Positions 41,992 through 56,003 are shown, counted from the stretch's first letter. The stretch: 64,000 bases of DNA from Theocolax elegans (GCA_026168455.1 CM047430.1:1627473-1691472), one strand, 5' to 3'. The notes: generated by a model not told the origin, from the letters alone. Translations and numbers: made by a program.

Positions 41992-42936
41992 GTGTAACGG
42001 AGTGAATCTTCGCCGGGGTCTTGCTCAGATTCCAGGATTAGGTCAGGAAGGAAATTGAAATAATTATACCGTAATTTAATTGTAAAAGACTAAATATATA
42101 TATATTTGAAAAGCTAAGTTGTGTACAATAGAAAAATAAATGGAATAGCCGTTTCCCCTGCTGACTGGGATGCGAACTTAATTAATCTAGAATCAAATAA
42201 ATAAGTAATACTTAGTACTACGCGGGTTACAAACTTTACAATGCTACCTTATAATTAGTTTCCTAAACGGACGCAACTAACGATTATCGTGTGTGTTCAC
42301 ACGGAAATACGGTTCGGGATAATCTACGTGTGCTCACGAAGATACGGTCGGGATAATCCACGTGTGCTTACGAAGATACGTTCGGGAAATAATCCGCGTG
42401 TGCTCACGAGGATACGGTCGGGAAGCGGTTACGGTACGGTAGGTTTGGTTTATGGACGTGTGCTCACGTTCGCATCTACGGGCGCCTGCACCAGGGCTAA
42501 GATTCAGTCTGGCCGTGTGCTCACGACCAGCTTCCTCCGGCTCCCTGATCCAGACTGGTTACAGCGGTTCTCGGCGCGTCTTATATACCCGATCTGCGAG
42601 AGTGCGCATGCGCAGAACGCGGTTGCCCCACTCCGAACGAGGTCAATGAACTGGCCAATAGGCGCAGTAGTGGGGGAGCGTTCAATGACCCTCGGCTATT
42701 TATATCGCGGTTGTTGAACTCGCATTTTAGGACGCGTGTTAGTCGCGAAGCTATCTTACTATACTACGATTCTTAAATCTAATGATTAATTATACTTTTA
42801 ACTTAATAATTATTATGCTAAATAATTAATTAGCGCGTGCAATTATTGCGCGTCGCAAGGGAGAAAGGCTACGCTAATGCCTTTTTACTATTTCTTTTTA
42901 CCTTTTTGTGACAGGTGTTAAATCACCTTGTCACAC
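41992..42936 (-). repeat. LTR of decayed element H, with internal minisatellite
   Basis: Runs from TGTAACGGAGTG to CACCTTGTCACA on the plus strand and is followed by a pyrimidine run, the polypurine tract of a minus-strand element. Between 42290 and about 42530 a unit of about 35 bp containing CGTGTGCTCACGAAGATACG is repeated four times, with two further partial units. The left edge is inferred from similarity to other LTR ends. Confidence 0.55.
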
Positions 42937-45840
42937 CGCTTCTCTTCTTTTCTTCGAATAAAGGCTTCAATGGTTCTTCGTGCTCCGTATGATGTGAACG
43001 TGGCATACAGTCACAAGGCCTAACCTTCGCTGACTAATTTCACGTACGCCGATACGTCTTCCCTACCGCTGCACATGGCAACCCGATGTAGTACATATTC
43101 TTTTTTCCATAGGATATATGTACCTCTGTCCATTTCTCACCAGACTCTTCCAGTTGCCGAACTACTGCAGACCGTACACCTTTGACTTTGAAGGGTCCAA
43201 CATAGTTTGGTACCAGTTTAGCTGATATGCTTTTTGCATCTTAGGAAAGCGTACGGCAAAATTTAAACCATAAAGCCTTGAGGACCTGCTTCTGACGTCT
43301 TATAGTTCTGTCATATCAGATACCTTAAGATAAATTAGCGGATATCGCTGAAGATTCCTGGTGAATAGTAATATCTTGTAAAGCGTTCGAAAGTTTTTGC
43401 GATTTCCATGTGACCAATAGATGGGTGGCAATAAGAATCTACTGAAAACCTGTTCCTCTGCTCTAGGGGTAGAAAAAAGTACTAGTCCTTTTCTTATTCT
43501 GTTACAGAGACCAGAAGTGTATCGCTTGTAAAAGGATATAGCATATCATCCCGAATTTTCCTCTTTGGAAATCTTTGGGGACTGGAGCGTATATCGTTTA
43601 ATCTCGCGATGTACCATGGATCCGTAATTACTTCAAACGAGACAATCTCTTCTTCGTCGAGCTATGGGTTGACGCCCAAGCAAGCATGTCTGTACGTAGT
43701 GCAATTCTAAGTTACTTTCCTATGCACTTTTTTAATGTCCCATTTGAGAGCACTATAGTCAGTTACATCTGTAAATCGTTATGCTTCAATATAAGGTCTC
43801 AATCTCTCAATAGCCCATATGAAAGCCAAGCATTCTTTTTCCGTTGCCATGTACTTACGTTCAGCGCGATTTAATAGTGAATTCCAATTGCATCAGCAGA
43901 GCATCTATTGCTCAGTCACGTGCGTCAGTTTGAACGGAAAATGGCTTAGAGAAGTCTAGGCGGGCTAGGGCAGGAGCGTTAGCTAACACAACTGTAAATT
44001 AACGAAACGCCTCTTGCCCCAATCTCAAGCATTGTCTTTACGCAGCAACTTGGTAAGGGGAGCCTTATTGTCAACTTCTCCATTGATGAATCGAGAATAC
44101 CAGCCTATCATTCCGAGGAAAGATCTCAGCTGTTTGACATTACGAGGAGTAGGTTAATTCAGGGCTGGGACGATGCGTTCTTTATCAGAACGCAAGCCTC
44201 CGCGTTCAATTTGTATCTAGGAACGTTTTGCTGAAGCAGCAAAACTTACAATTCTCTTCGAGCCAGCGTCGTTCAACGTCCTTCAAAAGTTTCGGTAATG
44301 ACGATCAGGTCGTTTAAGTAACCAAACACATGGGGTTCCACCTTAGGCCCCAAAATTGCATCTATAAACCATGCAAAGGTTAGAGAAGCATTCATGAGGC
44401 CAGAAGGCATTTTCGCGAACTACCACAGCCCCGACCCTAATAGAGCAAATGCAGTACAATACCGGCTCGCCTTGGCCATTAAAATTTGGAAGTGTGCTTT
44501 CTTTAAATTAATTTTCGATATGAACCTTGCATTATACAGCACGTCCAATATGGTCATCCATATTAGGAATTGAATAAGAATCACGTTTTGTGACTGCATT
44601 AAGGTCTCGGAAATTGATACAAAAGCGATAGCTTCCTTCATACTTGCGGACGATGACCGCAACAGCTGACTAGTCACTCGCAATTGGTTAAATTATGCCC
44701 TTGTCAAACATCTTTTTGACCTCACTGTGGTCAAATTCGAGGATCTTGGGAGACATACATTTTGGCTTATGCCACGCCGGTCTTGCACCAGGCTAATTCA
44801 CTATATGGTGCTCCGTTAACGTCGTAAAGCCGTGGACGTCTTCCGAGAGCAAGAATAGGCATTCAACTAACTCTTTAACTTGTTTGCGCTGGTCGTCTTG
44901 TATCTCAATTATATAATTTTAATTATACCAGCACATTTAGAGGAAATCCTTGAATTAATATCATGAGCTGTATCTCTAACCAAACGACTTTAATTACTCT
45001 CGCCAATACGCCAGACAGCTTTACCTAGTTTGACCTCAATATTCCAATGATATACTAAGTCTATACCAAGAATGATGGAATGCTCAATATTCTCTACAAT
45101 TCTCAGTTGGATATTGCCATCAACGCCTTCTACACAGAATATGATGTCAATAAGGCCAAGGGTTTGAAGTGCTGGTCCAGCCACACCTTTGACGATTACC
45201 TTGACAGGTCTCTATTCATACTTCCACTGTTCGACAACATCTGATCCTACAGGAAAAACCAAGGCGCCAGGACTGAAAAGTGCTTTAAGGTCCTTTTCAG
45301 TGAGTCGTACCAATGGTACTAAGCGTTAGCTTTACGCTTTTATTTGTCTAAAAAGGCTCTTTATCTGTTTTACCTTGCAAAACTGAAGTGGGATTAACAG
45401 GTTGTGTTCGAAGAATTTTTCATCTGTTGAATCCCCAGAACATTTAGCTTCCATACACTCAGACTTATTTTCAACGCTAACTGCGGTTTAAGTTGTAATT
45501 TGATATCCGTTAAGAACTTAAGAGAAGTCAGCAAATGATTTGCTAGACTTCTTATAGAGTTTAGAAAGTTCTCCAACCTTAAACTCTTGTCCTCGTAAAT
45601 CACGCGGTTTACTTACAGTAGTGCAGGGCGCTTGGGACAGCTTGGGTGCTCTGCGTTCAGGTTTCCCACGCTTTGGAGGAACCTGACGCAGTTAGGACCT
45701 ATGACCGACTTTGTGGCATGTGAAATACGCGCCGACGAAGTTGGTGCTTTGGATCGTTGGGTTTACTGCTGTCGCCTGTGGTTGCAATACCTCACCAGGT
45801 TTTGTGCCATTTGTGAGACAATAATATTTTGCTGGAGCAG
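42937..45840 (-). pseudogene. Decayed Gypsy gag-pol, element H
   Basis: On the minus strand, from right to left, I can read a nucleocapsid knuckle remnant (FTCHKVGH, about 45690-45730), a protease end (ILGIDLVYHWNIE, ORF 44990-45184), RT pieces (ORF 44420-44683), an RNase H piece with [20 protein letters not shown] near 43800-43870, and an integrase GPY-like segment (YVGPFKVKGV) near 43180. Stops and frameshifts are frequent and most of the integrase core is absent. The LTR lies at its left. It is far older than elements A and C. Confidence 0.7.
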
Positions 45841-45849
45841 TTGAGAATT

Positions 45850-46080
45850 CGTCAAGTAACGTCATCATATGCAGACGATGCAGGAATTTTACAACCTAAT
45901 TTTTACAAACATAATTTGACATATATTGCTACATTTTACATGCAATCGTTTTCTGTGTAATGTTGGACAATTTTTATATATTTTTATACTTATTATAAAG
46001 GCACCACGATTTGTCCAAATAACAATAAAACAATACATAATCTTAGAAGTAACTATCGTATTTAAACATAAAATAATATA
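45850..46080 (+). pseudogene. Non-LTR retrotransposon RT fragment
   Basis: The plus strand encodes SYADDAGILQ near 45862, the catalytic YADD box of a LINE-type reverse transcriptase, followed by weakly matching sequence with a stop. It ends at the solo LTR at 46086. The remnant is short, so clade assignment is not possible. Confidence 0.4.
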
Positions 46081-46085
46081 TAATC

Positions 46086-47211
46086 TGTGACAAGGCAAGT
46101 GTGCCTGTCATGGTGCAAAGCGAGCACACACATTCCTATCTACCTATTACCCAATATATTTACCTAAATCCTATAGATAATACGTCTAGCACCGAGCACA
46201 CATATCCCTAGCTACCCATTATGGAAGATAATTCCCTAAAGCCGAACTAGCTACACCCTGGAACAGAAGCGGAGCCAGCACACACAGGAGTCGAGGAAAC
46301 CAGTAGCCATCAAGAGGCTACATACAGGGCGAACAGCACTCGGAGAGCCTGGAGACATCAGCTGAGTACGAAGTCAGCACAGGAGCATAGATAGGGCACC
46401 GAGGTCCAAAGTACAAAGAAGACGGCTGTTGCAGCAATCATAACAGCATATCCGTAGTAGCTTCAATCCTGAAGGAGCCATCCAGCAGCAACTAACTCGT
46501 ACAGGGAGATCAACCTGTAAAGCATAATAATGAGTATGTTTTCAACACTAAAGAGCAGATAGGAGTACACAAGACTGTGTACAGGAGTAGAGGTGTATAG
46601 GAGCCAGGGTTAGAGGTTATGTGAGCATAAACATTGCTCACATATACTAACAAGGCACCTGTCAAGTTACTCCTTACCGTATAATAGCAGCCGCCCAGAA
46701 GACCCGAGGAACAGCCTCGGTGGCTCTCGCAGGACCAAGGCAGAGAGCTCGGGAACACGGCCGTGATTAGACGCAACGAGGCGAGATTTTGCGAGCCGTT
46801 CGACCGTTTTCCGTACGATAAGAGAGTCTACAGAGTGTGCACCGGGTGCAACATGTTTGTGCAACGTGCTACCTAGAACCGTGTTCCTCTCCTCGCAAAG
46901 TGTGTGTGCCGCGATTTTCCCTTTGCGCGTATTCGCACACGTGGGCGGCGTCGCCATTTTCGTCGATCGAGCGGATATTCGATCGTGTAATAGCTATATC
47001 GCCGCGCGTGCAATTCTACCGAGCCAAATTACGAGCCCTAACAACTTTATAATTAATTAAGCATAATTGTTCATAGTTCGCAGCCGTTAATATATAGCCG
47101 CGAACACGACTGGCAACCGTGTACTTAAATTATATCAGTTAATAAATTCTCTTTTTTTATAATTGATATCGATTTTATCACCCGCACTCTGATCCCCAGT
47201 GCGGTGTGACA
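46086..47211 (+). repeat. Solo LTR with perfect AATC target duplication
   Basis: 1126 bp, beginning TGTGACAAGGCAAGTGTG and ending GATCCCCAGTGCGGTGTGACA. AATC occurs immediately before (46082-46085) and after (47212-47215). The ends mark it as a subfamily of the A/C LTR group. Confidence 0.88.
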
Positions 47212-47240
47212 AATCTTAGCACCTAGTAATAAATGTATTC

Positions 47241-48745
47241 TGTGACGCTGCACTGGGGATCAGGGTGCAGGTCAAATAAGATCGGCAATTACTTACGATA
47301 AAACACGTATTTATTAATATCAAGTATTAATTATCGGGTGGGCGCCAGCCGCGTTATTACACGGCAACTAATCAGATAACTCGCGGGTTATCTCTAAATA
47401 CTTGGAGCCGTGCTCCACTGCTCTTATCCCGGTTCGCTGTAGGGGAGGGGAAGGGGGAAGGATGGGACGGACGGGATGCTCGCACGCACCTTCTGCGGTA
47501 CCCGGCGGTACCGTCAGCAGAGATAGGTAATGCTCACCAACCTGTTCGTAGTATCCTGGATACTTGGGTGTCGGGAGCGGCTAATCTCTATCTCACTTTC
47601 TCTTTCTCTCTCATGCACTCGATCGCACGTTCGCACATGAATAATGGCAGGTATCGGCTGCTGCTGATTGACACGAGAAGTCGTCGCATCGACCGACCGT
47701 AGAGCTCTGACTCTCGGCGTGCTCGAGAGTCCCGTGTTCGTACCGCGCGCCTGCGCAGTACGTACTCGTGCGCGGCACCTCGATCTCGCGTCGTGCGAGC
47801 GTGTCGAGTGCCGCAGTGTTCAGGCTGTATCGTTACAAGTCAGATGTATGGCGTTCGTTGGCCTGGTGCAGTGTACCTCTCGGCGATGCTGTAGGACTTC
47901 ATCCTGGGTAATTATTACATCGTTCCGTCTTGCTTATCTCAACTAATTGGTACGGCGTGAGTTTCAGGTACGAAGCTCACCCGCCGCTGCATTGCTGCCC
48001 GACGCCGCCTCGATCATCTCTCCACGACGACGACGTACCAGAACGACCGGTCCCAGGTCTTCAACTACTCCAGATAATTCATTCAGTGTTGGGGTCACGC
48101 TAGTGTGCGTGATCAAGTGTATAGTATTTTACAAGGTCTGCTGTACACGTTGTTTGTGTACAGCAACCTAACCTCTTTGTCCTATACTGTTCCTTGTACA
48201 GCTGTAGTAATTATATACAGCTGTACATATCTTCCCTTGTCTTGTCTCTTCTTGGCTGTGGCAATTTATCCTCTTCCTTGCTCCTTACCCTATTGCTGTG
48301 TTTTTGTTCTTATAAACATCTCTTTTACAGCTGTATCTTGCTTGGCGTTGGAGGTTCTTCGGCTTCCTGCCTGGGTACCATCTCATCGCCCTGACTGCTG
48401 CACTGTAGAGCTGAGGAGTATCCTCTAGGCTCATTCATCGACAGCCTCCCTTGATCCATCTATGCTGTTGAGTTAGACCCGAAGGAGCCCTCCTGATTTC
48501 TATGCTCGCCCAGGACTTCCTCGCCAGGATCACCTAGTGCTTCGGCTGCATGTGTGTGTTGCGCTTGGGGTGGGGTTATTAGGCTGTGAGGGTAGGTAGG
48601 ACGTAGTTAATGTGCGGGTAGGTAATTAGGAAATAGTATACGGGTAGGTAGTATAGCTAGGGACTCGTTTAGCTTCTCCGGGTAGGTAGGTGTTTGTCAT
48701 GGGTTCAGTCGCTCGCTCCTGACATGTGCAAAGCACATTGTCACA
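47241..48745 (-). repeat. Solo LTR of the A/C family with perfect ATTC target duplication
   Basis: 1505 bp with the same ends as the C LTRs and high similarity in its inner part; the outer 450 bp is more diverged. ATTC flanks it at 47237-47240 and 48746-48749, showing that this family makes 4-bp duplications. It lies only 29 bp from the preceding solo LTR. Confidence 0.92.
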
Positions 48746-50198
48746 ATTCAAATATAATATTCATATGTTACGTATGTGCATATATTATATACGGACAAAT
48801 CACCTATACCATTCTCTCTCACACGAAGTTAAATCCTTAGTTCCTTTCCCCGCCGCCAGACTAGCGCCACTTTCGTTTTTTCGCGCAACCTATGCCACCT
48901 ACTCATATGTCATGTTCACCTGATCCCTTTCAACAGATTTGCGCGTTTTCTTGCTTCAATATTAAATTAATATTAATCGTATGCATTATAAATTGAATAA
49001 TGCCACTAATATTTGCTATTATATCATGTATATAATATTAAACTAGGAATAGTAAGTTAATATATTTTTCACGAATAGTATGTACAAATATACAAACATA
49101 TGTACACACAATTATCCAAATATGTACATCATCAAAACAACCAAGAGACGCCGAAGACCCCACCATCTAACATGCATTCCGACACGGAAGCCAACGCGAT
49201 TTAGCGAAAATAAAAAGCAGCTATTTTACTATTATAAATATATAGCGTAGGAAGCGAGCGTAGCCATTTTTGACTTTGTTAATGCGCACACACACACGCA
49301 AGTCAGGAGCACGGCCAATTTGGAAAATCGACGAGCTTGTTTTTTTTCTTGTGCTGCTATTTTAATTTACTTTTGTAGAAATATTACTTAATAGAATATT
49401 AAACAGTGCGAATATATATAAAGTGCATGTACATATAGAAAATATATATATATAACGTGTACAGGCGTTCCTTCACACATAGCTATAGACATATAATATG
49501 GCCGCACACTATTTTTGATTGCCTATGATTTGCATTTATTAATTTTGTTGTTTTTGGGATATAACATTTAATTACACATGCTATTATAATATTATTATTT
49601 CTTGGTTTATTATATTATTATTGCTTCCTTTGGTTTCGCCACTAACCGTTTTTGATCGCCTTTAGCCAAACTAAGAAATTAATAAAATTTATTTGCGCAT
49701 TCTTACCAATAGCTAATTGCTTCTCACACATTAATCTGAGTTTTTTTTTGCATTCAGACTAGCATATTATCAATAAATTTTGCATTATTAAAAGCATTTA
49801 TTAACATATAAAATTTTTTTTCTCCTTTAACCTCTCCCCGCATATTAAAGTGTACATAGCCTATTATCAACTAGCCTTGTTATTATTTTTTTGTACATTT
49901 ATTAAGAGCCTACTCAAACCACAATTTTTAGTTGTTTAATTAATTGTTTCCTGCAAAGTGCTTATATTTTTTTTTGGTTTCAAATTGCTGTGAAAAAATT
50001 TTTTTCCCTCTCTCCTCTTTTGCAAGTTTAAAATCTATCTTTTAGAACGCAGCTTGGAATTTATTTAATTAAATTAATTTTTTGTGTGCATATTATATGA
50101 TTGATACTGATAGTTTTGAGTAGTACTTAATAAAATAAATTTTTTTTTCTTCTTTTACGTGAGTATCGAGCTAAGCAACTTAAATAAGAGCTATTACT
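48746..50198 (+). other. AT-rich region, probable leader of element F
   Basis: No gene is supported. The last kilobase resembles in composition the leader of element C before gag. No primer site or plus-strand LTR for F was found here. Confidence 0.4.
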
Positions 50199-52145
50199 TT
50201 GAAACAAAACATTGTTATTGAGCCCATCAAAATGTCCATAAATTATAGATTAGGTAGCAAATTGAATTCCCTAAGTGCAGCTCAAGGCGCACCAATAATT
50301 AGGCGATGCATTAATAATTTACCTGATGGAAGAGTAGTCTTTTACGCAGGTACAGCATTTTTAAATTTAGATAGCAGCATTGCGATCGTTCGTGACAGAG
50401 TAGCCCGCTACGAAATTAGGCGTAATTTTGGAAACTCTGCAGCCGAATGGGATCCTCAATCAGATCAAATGTGGTTTGATGAGGAAACTGAGATAGACTT
50501 AGCACATGCAGAAGCCCAACAATTATTAGAAATAAATCCCGATGATTTGTCCCTGTCACTCACACAATCAGAAGCCACTAATTTATTTCCCCAATTCTCA
50601 CAAGCTATTTCCCAAAACTCGCAACGAAGCCAACAAACACGCAGACAGTTGATATTCGGAGAACTGGAAACGGGACAAAGTCGTGGCCCATATCAAGATC
50701 CGATTTCAATGGAAGAAATAACGCAACAAGAGCAACAATCAGCAACGCGAAATGAAATACACCGAAGTAGCAGTCCAAGTGTAAATAAAACAGACAATCA
50801 ACAGCGAAATAAACTGCATCCAAGTAACCAAGAAGAAGAAGGAGACAAACAGCCAGCAACCCACAAGCCCAATCAACAGCCTATAGACTCACACCGACGC
50901 CAGTGCCAACGACGAGTCCAAATTTAATTGATGCTCCAAACGAAGAAATCTTTTGTACATTACCCGATGTGACCACAGCGCAACTTGCAGTTAACTCGAC
51001 CTCGCATTATAGCATACAGACAATAGCACCTACACGGCCAAATAACCCATACCAAATAAGCAATCCATTTACACACTATACCGCACCCATAACAACATAT
51101 ACCAGTAGCTCCCTAATTCATTCCCAACCCCGTCTATCCCACTACATCCAGCATTCTAACAGAAATTTACCAAGCGTTGATTGGGAAGATGAACACCCAT
51201 ATTATAATCAGCAGCAAATACAACATCGAGGCCTAAAAATGAACGATCACCCCAGCAATCAGCATCAGCAGCGAAGTCAAAATGTCTACAATATTCCACG
51301 AGCACAGCCAGCCAATAACGAAACGTATGAAATTCCGCATTCTCCCATTTCCCAAGCAAACCCAAGAACAAACCCAAATCTTAATCTACACCAACCCCAG
51401 CAGCGAAATTATAATAGCCAGCAGCAATACGACTACCAGCAGCACCCAGACCTTAATGCCTTACCCACCCTTAACAGCACAAATAGATTGTAAACGACAA
51501 GATTGGACGATGCCACATTCATCAGAGAAAAGAGTATGGTGGAAATTTTTAACAGATGACATCTATCGTTTAAGGGCAACAGGAAGAACGATCCTGAAAC
51601 GTTTTTACAAAATTTAAGAGAATGCAAAGAATCACACGGCTTTTCGGTAGAAGAAATAATGCTTTCCTTGCCAGCAGTATTAGATGAAGATTCATACGAC
51701 TGGTTCAAAAGAGACAAATGCAATTGGAGGACGTTTAGCGATTTCGATGAAGCTTTCAAACTTCAATACGGAATAGAAGATGCACAAATAAGCCTACGTA
51801 GAACTGCAGACTTAAGAACTCAAGGAGCTAACGGAGATATAGCAACATTCTTGCAAAAATTGAGAGGAATGTTCAATCATTTTAAGCCACCAATTTCACT
51901 GCAAGAACAACTTGACCAAGCATACAGAATCCTGCACCCAAGTTATAGAGCGGGAATAGAAAGGCATCACTTCAATGACTTCACTGAATTACAAAGATTA
52001 GGTAAGAAAGAGGAATCCAGACGCTATCTAAATGAAGCGTATAACCCACCTCCACCAATCACAATTTCAGGACTACAAAGATTTGCTTATGTAGATCCCA
52101 CGCAGCCTAAGTCGCGCAAAGTAGCAGCAGTAGCAAATGAGCCAA

Positions 52146-52347
52146 AACTCAAAGATCCAGAAGCCTAACAAAACCCTGAGTCAGCAACTCCAGCAACAAA
52201 TTTTAATTCACCCAAAGAAATCCAGCAACCATTCCCGAAGCGAAACAACTCAAAGATCCAGAAGCCTTACAAAACCCTGAGTCAGCAACTCCAGCAACAA
52301 ATTTTAATTCACCCAAAGAAATCCAGCAACCATTCCCGAAGCGAAAC
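52146..52347 (+). repeat. 101-bp tandem duplication in the F gag
   Basis: The segment starting AACTCAAAGATCC is present twice with a period of 101 bp (52146 and 52247), and the first bases occur a third time at 52348. The copies differ by a single base or so, so the event is recent. As 101 is not a multiple of three it also shifts the frame. Confidence 0.9.
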
Positions 52348-52750
52348 AACTCAAAGGCGAATAACAATCAGCAAAAGCAATATGTCGATGCATTGAAGAA
52401 TGAAAATGCTAATCAGCAACGAACACAAGCACAACAAAATTATAATTTTAACAGAAGCAATTGACAAAAGTAAAGTATCAACAAAATCCCAGCAATCAAT
52501 ATCAACAAAATCCAAGCAGCCAAAATCAGCAACGAAACAATCAAAATCAGCAAGCATGTAGCCAATATAAATACTCGAACTCGAAATCGCCGAATATCTT
52601 CAATCATCCGCGCAAACAGAACGAGCCATGCTACAGTTGCAATAAAGTAGGCCATTGGGCAGTAGAATGTATGAATCAACGCTGCCGAGGTTGCGGTTCA
52701 CCCGGTGTGTACGTTAGAAATTGCTAGAGATGCAACTCAAATCAGGCAGC

Positions 52751-52757
52751 GGGAAAT
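52751..52757 (+). promoter_or_regulatory. Frameshift heptamer GGGAAAT of element F
   Basis: Same position and frame relation as the GGGAAAC of C, 15 nt before the gag stop; only the last base differs, which is still a permitted slippery form. Confidence 0.7.
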
Positions 52758-55700
52758 TTCAATCAGAGGAGATAAAGACCCGTATTTCCTCAACCCAGCT
52801 CCCTAAAGGGTCGGAGCCATCCCAAGTAGCAAGTAATCAATCGCTTATCCAACATATTCCCAATATTGACCCCAGGCATTATTTTAATCTAGAAATAAAT
52901 AGCCATAAAATAATTGCACTCTTAGACGATGGAGCAATAAAATCTTTTCTAGGAGGCAATATAGGAGCTCTAGTGCAACACAAATTAAAAGCATCGCAAA
53001 GCCCTGCAGTTAAGGTAGCAGACGGTACAGTTATTCCGTCCAGGGCACAGTCAACATCACAATTAAAATTGATGGAGACGAAATAGTTATGCCATTTGAA
53101 GTCGCAGATGGATTGCACTATGACTGTATACTTGGAATTGATTTCAAACGAAAAATTAATATAAGCATTAACTACGAAGATGACACCTAGTGGACGAATA
53201 AAGGCGTAATACACAAATTTTACCCCGAAGGCAACGATCCCAGTTGTATTCCAGCAGTAGCAAGTATAGGAGGATTAAAGCGAGCCAACCAGAAGCAAAT
53301 AGATAGAATGCACCGACTATTAGAAGAATTAATTCCCCGAACACCCCAAACCCAAGAAGTAACTAATTTAACGAGCCTCAAACTAGATGTGCAAGGAGCA
53401 GAGCCAATAAGACAACCACGCCGCAAATATTCACCAAAAATGCTTCAAGCAGGCTACGAAGAGATAGATCGAATGTTAAAAGAAGACATTATAGAGCCTT
53501 CGCAAAGCCCATGGTGCAATCCGGTAATCGTACCAAAAGCGAATGACAAATATCGCTTTTGCATTGATTACAGGTTAGTAAATGAAGTAACAAAGAAAAT
53601 AGCCTATCCAATGCGCAACATGGATGATATTCTAGACTAATTGCGAGAAAGCAGATTTATCAGTAAGCTAGATCTATCACAAGCCTACCACCAAGTTCCA
53701 CTAGCCCTAGAAAGCCGTGAAATCACAGCATTTGCACTCCCAGGGAAAGGACTTTTCCAATTTAAAAGAGTACCATACGGTCTAACGAAGGCACCTGCTA
53801 TGTTCCAGCAATTGATGGACAAATTAATTAAACCGGAATGGGAACCACATGTGTTTGCCTATCTAGATGATATTATCATCACGACAAAAACATTCGAGGA
53901 ACACATGAAATGGCTCAGAATAGTCCTAGTAGCCCTAAAGAAAGCCAATCTGCAATTAAACCGAGAAAAATCAGAATTTTGTTGTCCAGAAGTCACTTAT
54001 CTTGGATATAAGATAAACGAATTAGGTTTGCAAACTAACCAAGATAAAATTAAGCCAATCTTAGAGTATCCAGCACCGAAAAATTTGAAACAACTAAAAC
54101 GTTTCAACGGCTTAGTGGGATGGTACTCTAGATTTATTAAAGATTTAGCGAAGTATAAAACGCCATTAAGTTATCTAAGCAAGAAAGGTGTCAGATGGCA
54201 ATGGCATCAAGAGCAACAAGATGCATTTGAAAAAATCAAACTAGCCCTAATAGAAGCCCCAGTTTTAGCCTGCCCCGATTTTTCTATTCCCTTTACCCTT
54301 CAAACGGACGGAAGCGATTACGCAATAGCAGGCGTATTAACACAGGAGATCAACGGCAAAGAACATCCTATTTATTACGTAAGCAGGAATTTAAGCAAGG
54401 CAGAGCGTAATTACACGGGCACAGAGAAAGAATGCTTAGCAGTTCTCTGGTCCGTAGAAATACTGAAAGGATACCTGCTAGGTGAAAAGTTTACGGTAAT
54501 CACGGACCATCACAGCGCCCTGTGGTTAAACCAACTTAAAGATCCAGCTGGTAGGTTAGCCCGTTAGAATACGATCTTGCAAAATTACAACATAAAATTT
54601 GTACATCGCAATGGAGCAATGCATAATGTCCTAGACGCATTATCAAGAGCCTTTGAAAGAGCAGAAGCCATAGCAGCAGCATTAACATTAAATACCAATA
54701 ACCCATGGTATAAAGAGAAAATGCGAGCCGTTGCAAAATTTCCCAATAAATACCCTGACCTCAGAATTTCCAACAACGTGCTATATGCCCACCGTCCTAA
54801 TCCCCTGGTAGACCCCTTCATACCTGACCTAGATGCATGGAAATTAATCTTGGCAGAAAGTGATCGCGAAAAAGCCCTATATAAAGCCCATTATACACCT
54901 CAGGCAGGTCACTTAGGTATCGACAAGACCTACGCAAAACTAGACACGCATTATTATTGGCCAGGCATGTATTACGATATGTGCAATTATGTAAAAGCAT
55001 GCCAAAAATGCCAAGCGCACAAAAGCAGGCAACAAGCCCCACCAGGCCTAATGGAAGGACGCAACATAAGCCAACCATCGACAGTGGTAGCAGCAGACAT
55101 TATGGGACCAAAGCCGCCAACGAAGCAAGGATTTAGATACATAATCGTGTTTGAAGAACTATTCACCCGTTATATAGAGATGAAACCTCTACGACGAGCT
55201 GATGCAAAGAGTGTCCTACAAGCCTTCGATGAACTCATTATTAATAGATGGGTTGTCCCAAATATTTCGTAACAGATAATGGGACAGAATTTGCCAATAA
55301 ATAGGTTACCGAGCGACTAACGCAATACGGAATAGTACAAAAAACAATTCCGCCATAATTTGCACAAGCAAATCCCGTAGAGCGACTTAACAGAAACATA
55401 AAGCCGATGATAAACAGTTATTTAGCAGATGATCACCGAGACTGGGATAGATATCTCGGAGAATTTAATTTCGCTCTAAATACAGTTGTGCACCCGTCAA
55501 CCAAATATAGCCCAGCATTCCTCAACTTAGGCAGAAATCCCACCCCAGTAGCTCTCCTACGAAAACATATAGAATCCCCGAAGCAAATACCAGCCCCAGA
55601 TACCGATCAATGGATAGAACGCCTTCATAAACTTCCCAAAATATATGAGTTAGTAAAAAGGCATATTGATTTAGCAATAGTCAGACAAGCCAAGTACTAT

Positions 55701-56003
55701 AACAAAGGCAGACGCGATATACAATATCAATTAGGAGATCTAGTTAGGTACCGAAACCGCATCTTATCATCAGCAGACAACTTTATAGCAGCCAAACAAG
55801 CCCCCAAATTTATAGGCTCCGCAAAAATTATTCAAGTATTCTCACCCACAGTTTATTTGATAGAAGATGTACAAGCGAAACGCCAAACTAAAGTGCACAT
55901 AACAGACTTGAAACGCCACATTGCACCGCGCAATATCCCAACCCTCACCCCAAATATTCCCGTCCCACAACCAGAAAGAGCCCAAACGACCCAAAATAAT
56001 TAA
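52757..56003 (+). pseudogene. pol: Pol of element F
   Basis: Protease has LLDDG again at about 52921-52935. RT and RNase H follow in 53308-54567, with a TAA at 53638-53640 and the YLDD motif near 53860. A TAG occurs at 54565-54567. Integrase follows: zinc domain His and Cys residues around 54890-55010, first catalytic Asp in AADIMGP near 55098, second in VTDNGTEF near 55275, and Glu in NPVERLNRN near 55380. A frame change near 55250 and stops near 55300-55360 break it. The C-terminus lacks the RGRP tail of A. Confidence 0.88.

Larger units (their letters stand above)
50232..52775 (+). pseudogene. gag: Gag of element F
   Basis: The start aligned with the C gag is the second ATG at 50232. The conserved N-terminal block (IIRRCINN, RYEIRRNFG) is intact. 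Frames change around 50910, 51500 and 51640. The capsid part is readable at 51659-52168 (LHPSYRAGIERHHF), ending in a stop. After a 101-bp duplication, the nucleocapsid part at 52461-52727 has CYSCNKVGHWAVEC and a second knuckle with Val replacing His, the same odd signature as in C. The original gag stop is the TAA at 52773-52775. Confidence 0.85.

Noticed and set aside
42289..42717. 142-codon plus-strand ORF
   Set aside because: Produced by the minisatellite in the LTR; its repeated protein pattern follows the DNA repeat.
47241..48745. Considered as the 5' LTR of element F
   Set aside because: It is in the opposite orientation and has its own perfect target duplication, so it is an independent solo LTR.
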